Source of the DNA: Shewanella sp.
Lineage (GTDB): Bacteria > Pseudomonadota > Gammaproteobacteria > Enterobacterales > Shewanellaceae
Length of the DNA stretch: 64,000 nucleotides
Direction of reading: 5' to 3'
Assembly (NCBI RefSeq): GCF_013214165.1
Contig: NZ_JABSSM010000004.1
Coordinates: forward strand, 4,522-68,521
This document shows positions 10,882 to 18,353 of the stretch, piece after piece. The notes below the pieces were generated by a model that saw only the letters and a list, made by a program, of their open reading frames with translations, did no database searches and had not been told where the DNA came from. How positions within the stretch are numbered: position 1 is the stretch's first letter; each line of letters begins with the position of its first letter. Made by a program: the position numbers and the translations under genes.

Positions 10882-13197
10882 TTATGCCTCTGTGGGTTTT
10901 CGCCACATAACCGCCCCTATCGCCGGTAAAATAATTATGGCCCCCAACATATTTACTAAAAACATAAATGTCAGCAGTATTCCCATATCCATTTGAAACT
11001 TAAGCGCCGAGAAGAACCAGGTACTGACGCCGATAGCCAGAGTGAGTCCGGTAAAAATAACCGCACTACCGCGCTCAACCAGAGCCTCGTAATAGGCCTG
11101 TTGCACCGGCATTCCCTCTCTGAGCCTACCTGCCATAGTGGAAAGGATATAGATACCATAATCGACACCAATTCCGACACCTAGGGCTATTACCGGTAAG
11201 GTGCTTACGGCCAAGCCAATATCGAGTTGTGTCATCAATGCCTGAGCCAATGTAGAAACCACATACAAGGGCAAGATGACTGATATCGTCGCTTTAAGGG
11301 ATTTAAAGCTGATAAGACAGAGGAAGAATACCGCCCCATAGACATACAACATCATGGGTAATTGAGCCGCAGCCACAGCTTCATTCGTCGCGGCCATCAC
11401 GCCCACAGGTCCAGATGCGAGTCGATACTGCAACTTGTCATTATTCATGCTCGCCGATAATGCTTTCACCTTATCGATGACTAACTCAATCGTCTCAGCC
11501 TTGTGATCTTTCAAGAAAAGATAAACCGGCATAACCGAACAGTCACTATTGAGTAGCCCTGAGCTCGTCGGTACACGCCCAACCGCCTGTACCAGACTCG
11601 CTGTGGTTCTAGGCAACACCTGCCACTTGGGATTGCCTTCATTGAAACCGGCATTGACCCGTTTGGCAACCGACGCCAGGCTCGCTGTCGCCTCCACCCC
11701 AGGCGTGTTACTCATTAACCATTCAAATTCATCTATCTGTGTCAGCACTGAATGGTAAGTACAAGCTTCAGGGAAAGCTTCGACGATAATCGTCATCACA
11801 TCTGTGGTGATTGAAAACTTATCTGTGATGTAAAACGTATCCTGATTGTAGCGGGAATCAAAATGCAGTGCGGGTGCCCCGCCCTGTAAGTCACCCACTT
11901 TCATTAGGTTAGCTTGCTGCAAGCCTAAGGCATATAACGCCGTTGTCGCCACTAACACCCAAATAGCATATTTTGTGGTCGCAAATCGAGATAAGAACGC
12001 CCAGATTCGATTGGTACGCTCAATTGAGGCATCACTCGATTTCACCGCCGATACCTGGGTATAGGAGATGATGAGTGGCAATAGGATCAGGTTAGTTAAT
12101 ATGATCACTCCAACGCCCAGAGAAGCAGAAATAGCCAACTCTCTGATGATGCCGATATCTATGGATAACAAGGTTAAGAAACCCACGGTATCGGACAGAA
12201 GCGCTATGCCTCCTGGGATCAATAAACTTCTAAAAGCAAGTGCTGCAGCGGCCTTGGTCGTCTCCCCTTCAAGCACACGCCGGCGCACGGCATTGATCAT
12301 CTGCACACTGTGACTCACCCCGATGGCAAACACTAGGAATGGGATCAGTATCGACATTGGGTCTAGACCAAAGCCCACCACAGTCAATAAACCCAACTGC
12401 CAGATCACTGCGATTAAACTACAGGTTAAGGGCAACAAGGTAAGAATAAATGACTTAGAGAAGAGGTAAACCATGATAGCGGTGACGACAATCGCAATCA
12501 GGAAGAAGAGCATGACCCCCTTAGCCCCATCGGCCACATCCCCCGCCATCTTGGCAAAACCTATGATATGAATTTTTATATGGTCATTTTCATATTTTTT
12601 ACGCAGTTCTTGTTCCAATTGCGCCGCGAACGCTAAGGTATCGAGTGGCAGTCCGGTTTGAGGGTCAAAGTCCATCAACTGAGCCTTGACCATGGCGGCG
12701 GAATAATCCTCAGCAATGAGTCGACCGACTATGCCCGCTTTTTCTATATTGTCTCTTACCACCGCCAGTCCAGCCTCAGTGGTAGAAAAATCTGCCGGAA
12801 TGACCGGGCCGCCGGCAAAACCATCTTCTACCACTTCGGTAAAACGTGTGGAAGGAGAAAATAGGGATTTGACTTGTGCCCTGTCGACTCCCGGAATAAA
12901 GAACAGCTGATCATGGACATTCTTCAACGCATCGAAGAAGTTTTCATTGAAAATATCACCGCTGGTGTCTTCGACGGCAACCATGATGCTGTTGGCACCG
13001 CCAAAATCATTTTGGTGCTTCAAGTAGGTCTTCATGTAACTGTGATTGAGCGGAATGTTCTTGATGAAGGCCGCATCCATTTTCAAATTACTGGCCTGAA
13101 ACGCCAAGAAAATGGTGGTTAACATAAACAACAAGATGACGATGGCCCGTCGCCTGAATAAAAAGGATTCTAATCCATTAACTAATTTTTCTAACAT
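10882..13197 (-). CDS. RND superfamily (MMPL-type) exporter
   Basis: Inner-membrane protein of 771 residues with the MMPL/HpnN-like RND layout. One TM helix at residues 15-35 is followed by a periplasmic domain, then a cluster of about five TM helices (roughly 225-385), a second TM with periplasmic domain, and five more helices to the end. A conserved GxGxDYGIYILS segment is present near residue 690. Such proteins move lipids or other hydrophobic molecules, usually with the proton gradient. It is the last gene of an operon with an outer membrane DUF1302 protein, a DUF1329 protein and a YCF48 propeller, suggesting a dedicated trans-envelope route. The substrate is not known. Shine-Dalgarno AAGGATC supports the ATG. 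Confidence 0.88.
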   Translation of the reverse strand: MLEKLVNGLESFLFRRRAIVILLFMLTTIFLAFQASNLKMDAAFIKNIPLNHSYMKTYLKHQNDFGGANSIMVAVEDTSGDIFNENFFDALKNVHDQLFFIPGVDRAQVKSLFSPSTRFTEVVEDGFAGGPVIPADFSTTEAGLAVVRDNIEKAGIVGRLIAEDYSAAMVKAQLMDFDPQTGLPLDTLAFAAQLEQELRKKYENDHIKIHIIGFAKMAGDVADGAKGVMLFFLIAIVVTAIMVYLFSKSFILTLLPLTCSLIAVIWQLGLLTVVGFGLDPMSILIPFLVFAIGVSHSVQMINAVRRRVLEGETTKAAAALAFRSLLIPGGIALLSDTVGFLTLLSIDIGIIRELAISASLGVGVIILTNLILLPLIISYTQVSAVKSSDASIERTNRIWAFLSRFATTKYAIWVLVATTALYALGLQQANLMKVGDLQGGAPALHFDSRYNQDTFYITDKFSITTDVMTIIVEAFPEACTYHSVLTQIDEFEWLMSNTPGVEATASLASVAKRVNAGFNEGNPKWQVLPRTTASLVQAVGRVPTSSGLLNSDCSVMPVYLFLKDHKAETIELVIDKVKALSASMNNDKLQYRLASGPVGVMAATNEAVAAAQLPMMLYVYGAVFFLCLISFKSLKATISVILPLYVVSTLAQALMTQLDIGLAVSTLPVIALGVGIGVDYGIYILSTMAGRLREGMPVQQAYYEALVERGSAVIFTGLTLAIGVSTWFFSALKFQMDMGILLTFMFLVNMLGAIIILPAIGAVMWRKPTEA

Positions 13198-13209
13198 CTT
13201 AAGATCCTT

Positions 13210-14235
13210 TTATTGTTGTTTGAAGAGGCCTTTGGTACCTGCAATCCAGATATGACCTTGGGGATCTTGAACTATGGACACTAAATTCTCACCTTGGCGC
13301 TGCTCGATCAACTGACTTTCCCCCTCTAACGTTACATCGATAATCACCCCGGCATTACCGACGAGACGAAGATTGCCATCCTTTTTTACCATGACCCCAT
13401 TGATGGTAGAGGTCACGGGTAATGAGATTTCGCTCCAGTGTGTCAGACTCGCATCGGCTTTAAACACATGTCCCCGTAATCCCATAACAAATAATGAATT
13501 TTCAGCATAGACAGCATTAAACATGGAGCCTTCATAGATAAAATCCAGCGGCTGCCATTGCCGACCTTGATCATTGGAAACAGCCACTAAACCTAGCTCT
13601 CCCACCATCACTAATTGGCCATTAATCGTGGAAATAACCCGATTAAAGTGTGGTAGCAAGGTGCTTCTCTCGCTCAAATAAAAGGCTTCATCCTCAACCT
13701 TTAATTGAGCCAGGTAATCGACATCCTCTGCGAATAATAACTCTTGATGATACTCACTTTGCCAGTGTTCACCGGCGTCATTGGTGCGATAAAATAGTCC
13801 ATAAGCACCGACAGCTATGCCATTGTTCTCATCGAAGAAATGAATATCTAACAGGGGTTTTTCTATTTCCCTGGACTCCATCTGTAACTGCCAGGTTTTA
13901 CCTCCATCTTGGGTGTGAATTATGGTCGCATCATGGCCAACGGCCCAACCAAGTTGAGGAGTGATTAAAAATGCCTTGGTGAGATGTGCGCTGGTCGGAC
14001 TTGGCACTTGTTGCCACTGAGGGTTTGCTTGTTCATCGAAGATAAAAACATGGCCACGTTCGCCAACGGCAATAACTGAGTCTCCATTAGTCGTAATATC
14101 GAGAATAATAGAATCAATGGCTAACGCTTGTATTTGACCTTTAACATCATAGGCCTCATTAGCTAGCGCGCTAGATTGCAAGCAGGTGATTAAAAGTAGA
14201 CAGATAGATACTGATCGAAGCATGCTAAACAACAT
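13210..14235 (-). CDS. YCF48/BNR-repeat beta-propeller, exported
   Basis: Predicted periplasmic propeller of about 341 residues related to the photosystem II assembly factor YCF48 and sialidase BNR repeats. Repeat signatures such as TQDGGKTWQ, TNDAGEHWQ and SNDQGRQWQ recur about every 50 residues. A signal peptide ends at SSALA. The start at 14235 is chosen because TAAGGAAGT lies 7-8 bases upstream; a farther in-frame start at 14268 lacks this. Proteins of this family accompany DUF1302, DUF1329 and MMPL genes in many Pseudomonas and Shewanella genomes. A scaffold role for the exporter is inference; there is no sign of a glycosidase active site. Confidence 0.85.
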   Translation of the reverse strand: MLFSMLRSVSICLLLITCLQSSALANEAYDVKGQIQALAIDSIILDITTNGDSVIAVGERGHVFIFDEQANPQWQQVPSPTSAHLTKAFLITPQLGWAVGHDATIIHTQDGGKTWQLQMESREIEKPLLDIHFFDENNGIAVGAYGLFYRTNDAGEHWQSEYHQELLFAEDVDYLAQLKVEDEAFYLSERSTLLPHFNRVISTINGQLVMVGELGLVAVSNDQGRQWQPLDFIYEGSMFNAVYAENSLFVMGLRGHVFKADASLTHWSEISLPVTSTINGVMVKKDGNLRLVGNAGVIIDVTLEGESQLIEQRQGENLVSIVQDPQGHIWIAGTKGLFKQQ

Positions 14236-14288
14236 ACAGACTTCCTTAAAGAATAGAGGGGCGGTCACCCACCCCTTAGAACTGTGGG

Positions 14289-15653
14289 TTAACGAATACC
14301 TGCACGTCTCAATGCGGCCGGAGTGAAGTTAGCTTCACTGAGCTTGGCATCGAAATCATACATGCGGCCTTCATTATCGAGACCCATGGCGATATAACGA
14401 CGAGACTGAAGATCATGGATGACCTCTAAGGTGCTCCAATGTGTGGGGACTTCGTAGTAGTTGATTGCATGGGCGACCGCGACACGATATAGCTCATCAC
14501 GGTTATCGTACATATCGGCCAGCGACACCTGCCATGAATCTTCATCTATATAGAAGACGCGTGTCTTGTAGATATGACGCATGCCCTCTTTAAGCTGAGC
14601 CTTAACTTCCCAAACACGATGCTTTTCCCAACGGACAAACTCAGGATTGATATGACCCGGTTGAAGGATCTGATCGTACTCCAATTCATCTGAATGCAGT
14701 TTGTAATCGTTATAAGGAATATAAATTTCCTTCTTGCCGACTAGCTCCCAGTTATATCTCACCGGCGAGCCGTTAAACATATCAAAATCATCCGTGGTTC
14801 TCAGGCCATCAGAGACCGAACCTGGCGTATCGAATGCCACGTTCGGCGCCTTACGCACACGGCGCTGTCCCGTGTTATAGGTCCAGGCTTGTCTTGGTAA
14901 AGCTTCTTGATCCATGGTCTCTTTAACCAGCAGAGCCGTACCCGCAAGACGAGCGGGCTGAGTCACAACTTGCTTGAAATAAAACAAGGTATTAGACGCG
15001 GCAAGCTTATCTAGGGTCATTTCAGGACGTGAATACTGAAAACGTATCTCTTCGTATGTTTCAACCAGGGTGTAGCTGCCGCTAGCCATAGGCGCGGCTT
15101 GGCTACGGGATGTTTTCACATCGACACCACGAAAACGCAGTACATGGTTCCAGATAACTTCTAATCCATTCTCAGGGATCGGGAAAGGGACTCCGATAGA
15201 GGCGCCTTTCACGCCATTACCTTGAGAAACCAATTCGGCGCGGGTCGCGTTCGCCTTAGTGGCATCATAGACAAATTGAGGCACTGACGCCGTACGCCGA
15301 GTTTGATAGACATTCATCTTATAGGAATCTGGATACAGTTCGAAAAGTTTGATCTGTCCAGGGGTAAGATGCTGTTGATATTTTTCCTTGTTGGCATTGG
15401 TGATAGTAAATTCTATCTTATCACCAGTGAACGGATCGGGATGATGCATCCCCTTCTTGTAACCCGCTGGAGGCGTGGTGATCCCACCATCCCAAGCTGG
15501 GATAGACCCGTCGGCATTCGCTGCCTTAATTCCGCCTAGAGGCGTCAATTCAGTGCCTAACTTAGCCGCTTCAGCCTCGGTAACTTTTGCCCATGCACTG
15601 GGTGCACTCAAAGCAACTATCACAGCCGCCGACAATATCGCAAGTTTCTTCAT
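14289..15653 (-). CDS. DUF1329 family protein (periplasmic, LolB-like)
   Basis: Exported protein of 454 residues. A clean signal peptide of 22 residues ends in PSAWA, before KVTEAEAAKLG. The body matches DUF1329, a family whose fold is related to outer-membrane lipoprotein carriers; conserved stretches include GGIKAANADGSIPAWDGGI near residue 40 and an Arg-rich GQRRVRKAPN segment. It lies 18 bases after the DUF1302 gene, with which it almost always pairs. A lipid-binding shuttle between the RND pump and the outer membrane partner is plausible by structure and context, not shown. Shine-Dalgarno AAGGAC precedes the ATG. Confidence 0.87.
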   Translation of the reverse strand: MKKLAILSAAVIVALSAPSAWAKVTEAEAAKLGTELTPLGGIKAANADGSIPAWDGGITTPPAGYKKGMHHPDPFTGDKIEFTITNANKEKYQQHLTPGQIKLFELYPDSYKMNVYQTRRTASVPQFVYDATKANATRAELVSQGNGVKGASIGVPFPIPENGLEVIWNHVLRFRGVDVKTSRSQAAPMASGSYTLVETYEEIRFQYSRPEMTLDKLAASNTLFYFKQVVTQPARLAGTALLVKETMDQEALPRQAWTYNTGQRRVRKAPNVAFDTPGSVSDGLRTTDDFDMFNGSPVRYNWELVGKKEIYIPYNDYKLHSDELEYDQILQPGHINPEFVRWEKHRVWEVKAQLKEGMRHIYKTRVFYIDEDSWQVSLADMYDNRDELYRVAVAHAINYYEVPTHWSTLEVIHDLQSRRYIAMGLDNEGRMYDFDAKLSEANFTPAALRRAGIR

Positions 15654-15671
15654 TATTATTGTCCTTGTGAT

Positions 15672-17729
15672 CTAGATTGAATATTTGATGTTAAATGACA
15701 CGTAATCACGATCTGACATCTGGTTTGTCGTGCCTACCCCACCGAAGAAGCTGTTATAGGAGAAATCGGCTCCCCAGCGGCTCTGGTAATCGAAGTTAAC
15801 GCCTACGGACACAGACTTTTTACCTTCGGTGAACAGGAACATAGGATCGGGAGTGATACCCTTAACATCATGTGAGAAAATGATCCGCGGCGACATGTTT
15901 ACCCCGGCAAACAAGTTGTTGTAGTCCGCCTTGGCGACCAGGCGATAACCCCAGGCAAAATCTGTCGGAAAAGGGTTAGTCTCAGGGCCATTGTGAACGG
16001 CTTCGATAATTCCCGGCATATCGGGATTGCCACCTGAACGAGCCGTACCCGGACCGTTGAGTCTTAGCTCATCAAATCCCGGCATGTCGTGGATCCACAC
16101 GCCACCTATCTCGGCCAACATCACCAGATTACTGGTACCCAATGTCGGACCAAATAGATGCGTAAAGGTCGCCTGAGCCTGTGTGGTATCCAAACGAATG
16201 AAACCTTCGGCGTATTGGCCTGGGGCAACAGTGTCAATTTGAGAGATACCATCAAGATCTGGCCTGAGACCTGCGTTAGCCAGCTGTTGCGGCATGGCGG
16301 CAAATAGGAGTTCCACATCGTCAATCTGCAGAGGCTCATCTTGACGATGGGCTATCTCACCCGCCACCGACGTATCACCGATAAGCGTGTTAAAGCTAAA
16401 TCCATAGAGCTGAATGTCTTCTGGGTACTCAATTTGCGCCTTAGAGAAGCTCTCTAAACTTAATAGTGTAGCCCTATCTACAGCTCCCACAGCACCGCGA
16501 AGAGTTTCACCATCCCTGAGTAAAGCTTCGTTTGTGTAGTTTGCTGTGGTCCCGCTAATTAACGGACGACGACTGTGATAGTTCATGTAATAGAGGCCAA
16601 ACTCGGTCTCTCCCAGCTGCGGGGCATAGTAGCCAAGCTTTAAACCGTACTGTCCCGAATCACTGGCACTGGCCTGATCTTGGACTAACGTGGCTTTGGT
16701 AGAATACGCTAGGGCAGCATCGCGAAACTTGTTGATATCTAACTCACCGTTGGTATCGAACATTCCAGCAGCAACTAGCTGTGCTAAATTATTATATTCA
16801 CCCTCAATAAACTCAAGATTCATGTCAGGATTTGACTGAAAACCTAGCTGGGCATTCTGGCCATAACCACCGTAACCGGCGAAGTCATTGGTCGAGAAAT
16901 AAGAACCCGGTGTGGGCACCCAAACAGGCTCCCAATCGTACTGATAGAAGGCCTCCACCGAAAGTTCATTGGTAACCCCAAAAGATGCCCAAACCATGCC
17001 TTGAGGCCTGTACGCTTCCTTGAGCTCGGAGCCAGGCGCATTGAGAATGTTCAAGTCCACCGCATTGATCACGCCGATACCATGGGGGATGAGTGTGCTT
17101 TCTCCCCAGGAAACCACCTGTTGACCGACTCGGACTGTCAGCGGGTTAGCGCCATCGTTAAAATCGAAATCGCCATAGACGAAGGCATCAAGCAGGCGAA
17201 TGTCTTTACATTGCACCTCTGAGGCTTTGGAGTCGGCGCAGGGGTCATACTTTTTCCCCGTCAACGGATCGCTAAAACCATAGCTGCCGTTATTGGCTTT
17301 TTGATCGTAGAAATACATACCACGCGCAAATACACCGAAATTTTTATACTTGAGCGATAGCTCATGCAAGCCCTTAAACACGACGGCTGTAGTATCGCCC
17401 TGCGAGTAGAGTAGATTACTCAAATCACCGTTACTGGAATAGGAACCGGGTTGTGCCCAGATCTGATCCTGCGTGTATTTAGTATCACCAAAGGCGGAAT
17501 ATCCCGACCAATCAAACTGTGGGTGATTGACCTTACCTATGTGGCTATCCCAATCACGCCCCTCTACACGCCAGCTGGCACCCGCTGACCATGTCGAATC
17601 GAACGTGCCGTCAACTTCTCCCCAATTAAAAGATACAGCATTGACACTGGATGTGATCCCCATGCTCAGTGCCGCTACGATCCCTAAAGCAAGTGTCGAC
17701 TTCATAAAGCCGTTGTTAACCTTTTTCAT
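15672..17729 (-). CDS. DUF1302 family outer membrane protein
   Basis: First gene of the four-gene envelope operon; 685 residues. A signal peptide (MKKVNNGFMKSTLALGIV..., cleavage near SSVNA) is followed by a Gly/Asn/aromatic-rich sequence with many alternating strands, consistent with a beta-barrel. The C-terminus (VSFNIKYSI) resembles a final barrel strand but does not end in Phe or Trp. DUF1302 members are found with DUF1329 proteins and are thought to be outer membrane channels or lipid-export partners. GGAGAAG upstream supports the ATG. A dyad (GTAACA-CCAT-TGTTAC) at 17802-17817 is a possible operator. Confidence 0.87.
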   Translation of the reverse strand: MKKVNNGFMKSTLALGIVAALSMGITSSVNAVSFNWGEVDGTFDSTWSAGASWRVEGRDWDSHIGKVNHPQFDWSGYSAFGDTKYTQDQIWAQPGSYSSNGDLSNLLYSQGDTTAVVFKGLHELSLKYKNFGVFARGMYFYDQKANNGSYGFSDPLTGKKYDPCADSKASEVQCKDIRLLDAFVYGDFDFNDGANPLTVRVGQQVVSWGESTLIPHGIGVINAVDLNILNAPGSELKEAYRPQGMVWASFGVTNELSVEAFYQYDWEPVWVPTPGSYFSTNDFAGYGGYGQNAQLGFQSNPDMNLEFIEGEYNNLAQLVAAGMFDTNGELDINKFRDAALAYSTKATLVQDQASASDSGQYGLKLGYYAPQLGETEFGLYYMNYHSRRPLISGTTANYTNEALLRDGETLRGAVGAVDRATLLSLESFSKAQIEYPEDIQLYGFSFNTLIGDTSVAGEIAHRQDEPLQIDDVELLFAAMPQQLANAGLRPDLDGISQIDTVAPGQYAEGFIRLDTTQAQATFTHLFGPTLGTSNLVMLAEIGGVWIHDMPGFDELRLNGPGTARSGGNPDMPGIIEAVHNGPETNPFPTDFAWGYRLVAKADYNNLFAGVNMSPRIIFSHDVKGITPDPMFLFTEGKKSVSVGVNFDYQSRWGADFSYNSFFGGVGTTNQMSDRDYVSFNIKYSI

Positions 17730-18054
17730 TTTAGCGCTTCTCCGTAACCTGCTGAATTCTTGTTATTAGGAATGGCAACCAACATCTTGTTAGCGTGCAG
17801 GTAACACCATTGTTACAGCATTTACATGTTATGAGCAAGGCAGAATTTAAGAAAATCTTCTAAAGAATTAAGCACGTTAGCAGGTTTTAAAGCTTTATTT
17901 CAAACACTTGATTTAAAATCGAACATAGATGAATTTATTATTGCGGACAAGGCAAGTTAATTAACTGTAAATACAGATAATTAACTTGTCCTACAACAGC
18001 AAAGGTTAGACTGATAAATTAATCAATCGTTTGAAGTAATTACTCTAGAGCGAG
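17730..18054. other. intergenic region between DUF1302 and DUF2835 genes
   Basis: About 325 bases without a gene. It holds the leader and presumed promoter of the DUF1302 operon near 17735-17850, a 16-base dyad at 17802-17817, and a strong AT-rich inverted repeat at 17953-17988 listed separately. The rest is AT-rich and unremarkable. Confidence 0.6.
17953..17988. repeat. 16-bp inverted repeat, four-base loop
   Basis: Arms CAAGTTAATTAACTGT and ACAGATAATTAACTTG pair with a single mismatch around the loop AAAT. No T-run follows on either strand, so it is a poor terminator. The arm GATAATTAACTTG closely resembles GATAACTAACTTG in the hairpin at 38474-38515, suggesting a dispersed palindromic element. 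Confidence 0.7.
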
Positions 18055-18270
18055 TTAAAGTTTACAAAGAGATAACAGCTCTCCTTGAGCGTTTAGTTCC
18101 ATCTTAAACTGACCCACTATTCCCGAGCGCGTTAAGAAACGGCGAAAGTGTCTGCCATGGATCCACAAGGTTCTACCATGACTGTCATGGACTTCGACCT
18201 TATTCGCCTCTCCTCGGTAGAATTGTTGGAAATCGTGATAAGTGATATTGAGTGAAAAATAAAAGATCAT
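18055..18270 (-). CDS. DUF2835 family protein
   Basis: Small protein of 71 residues matching DUF2835: an N-terminal strand (FYFSLNITYHDFQQFYRG), a VEVHDSHGRTLWI middle, and a C-terminal FLTRSGIVGQFKMELN segment. Function unknown; the family is common in Shewanella, Vibrio and Pseudomonas. The reading frame stays open to an ATG at 18312, but those codons fall in the hairpin that follows pepN (18298-18327) and give a non-family hydrophobic extension, so the ATG at 18270 is preferred even though it lacks a strong Shine-Dalgarno. It lies downstream of pepN on the same strand. Confidence 0.75.
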   Translation of the reverse strand: MIFYFSLNITYHDFQQFYRGEANKVEVHDSHGRTLWIHGRHFRRFLTRSGIVGQFKMELNAQGELLSLCKL

Positions 18271-18297
18271 AGAGGCTACTACAAGAAATGAGACATA

Positions 18298-18327
18298 AGC
18301 CCCTAGAAACATAAGCTACTAGGGGCT
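18298..18327 (-). terminator. hairpin between pepN and DUF2835 gene
   Basis: AGCCCCTAG and CTAGGGGCT form a perfect 9-bp stem with a 12-base loop, 27 bases past the pepN stop. There is no T-run, so it may attenuate or protect the pepN mRNA 3' end rather than fully terminate. Confidence 0.5.
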
Positions 18328-18353
18328 GATATGGTTAACGATAAACAGCAGAT

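Noticed and set aside
17965..17976. CTGTAAATACAG resembling a LexA box
   Set aside because: The spacing between CTGT and ACAG is four bases, not eight; it is simply the inner part of the inverted repeat at 17953-17988.
18271..18312. N-terminal extension of the DUF2835 protein
   Set aside because: The extra codons overlap the hairpin after pepN and give a hydrophobic run not seen in the family; the internal ATG is a better start.
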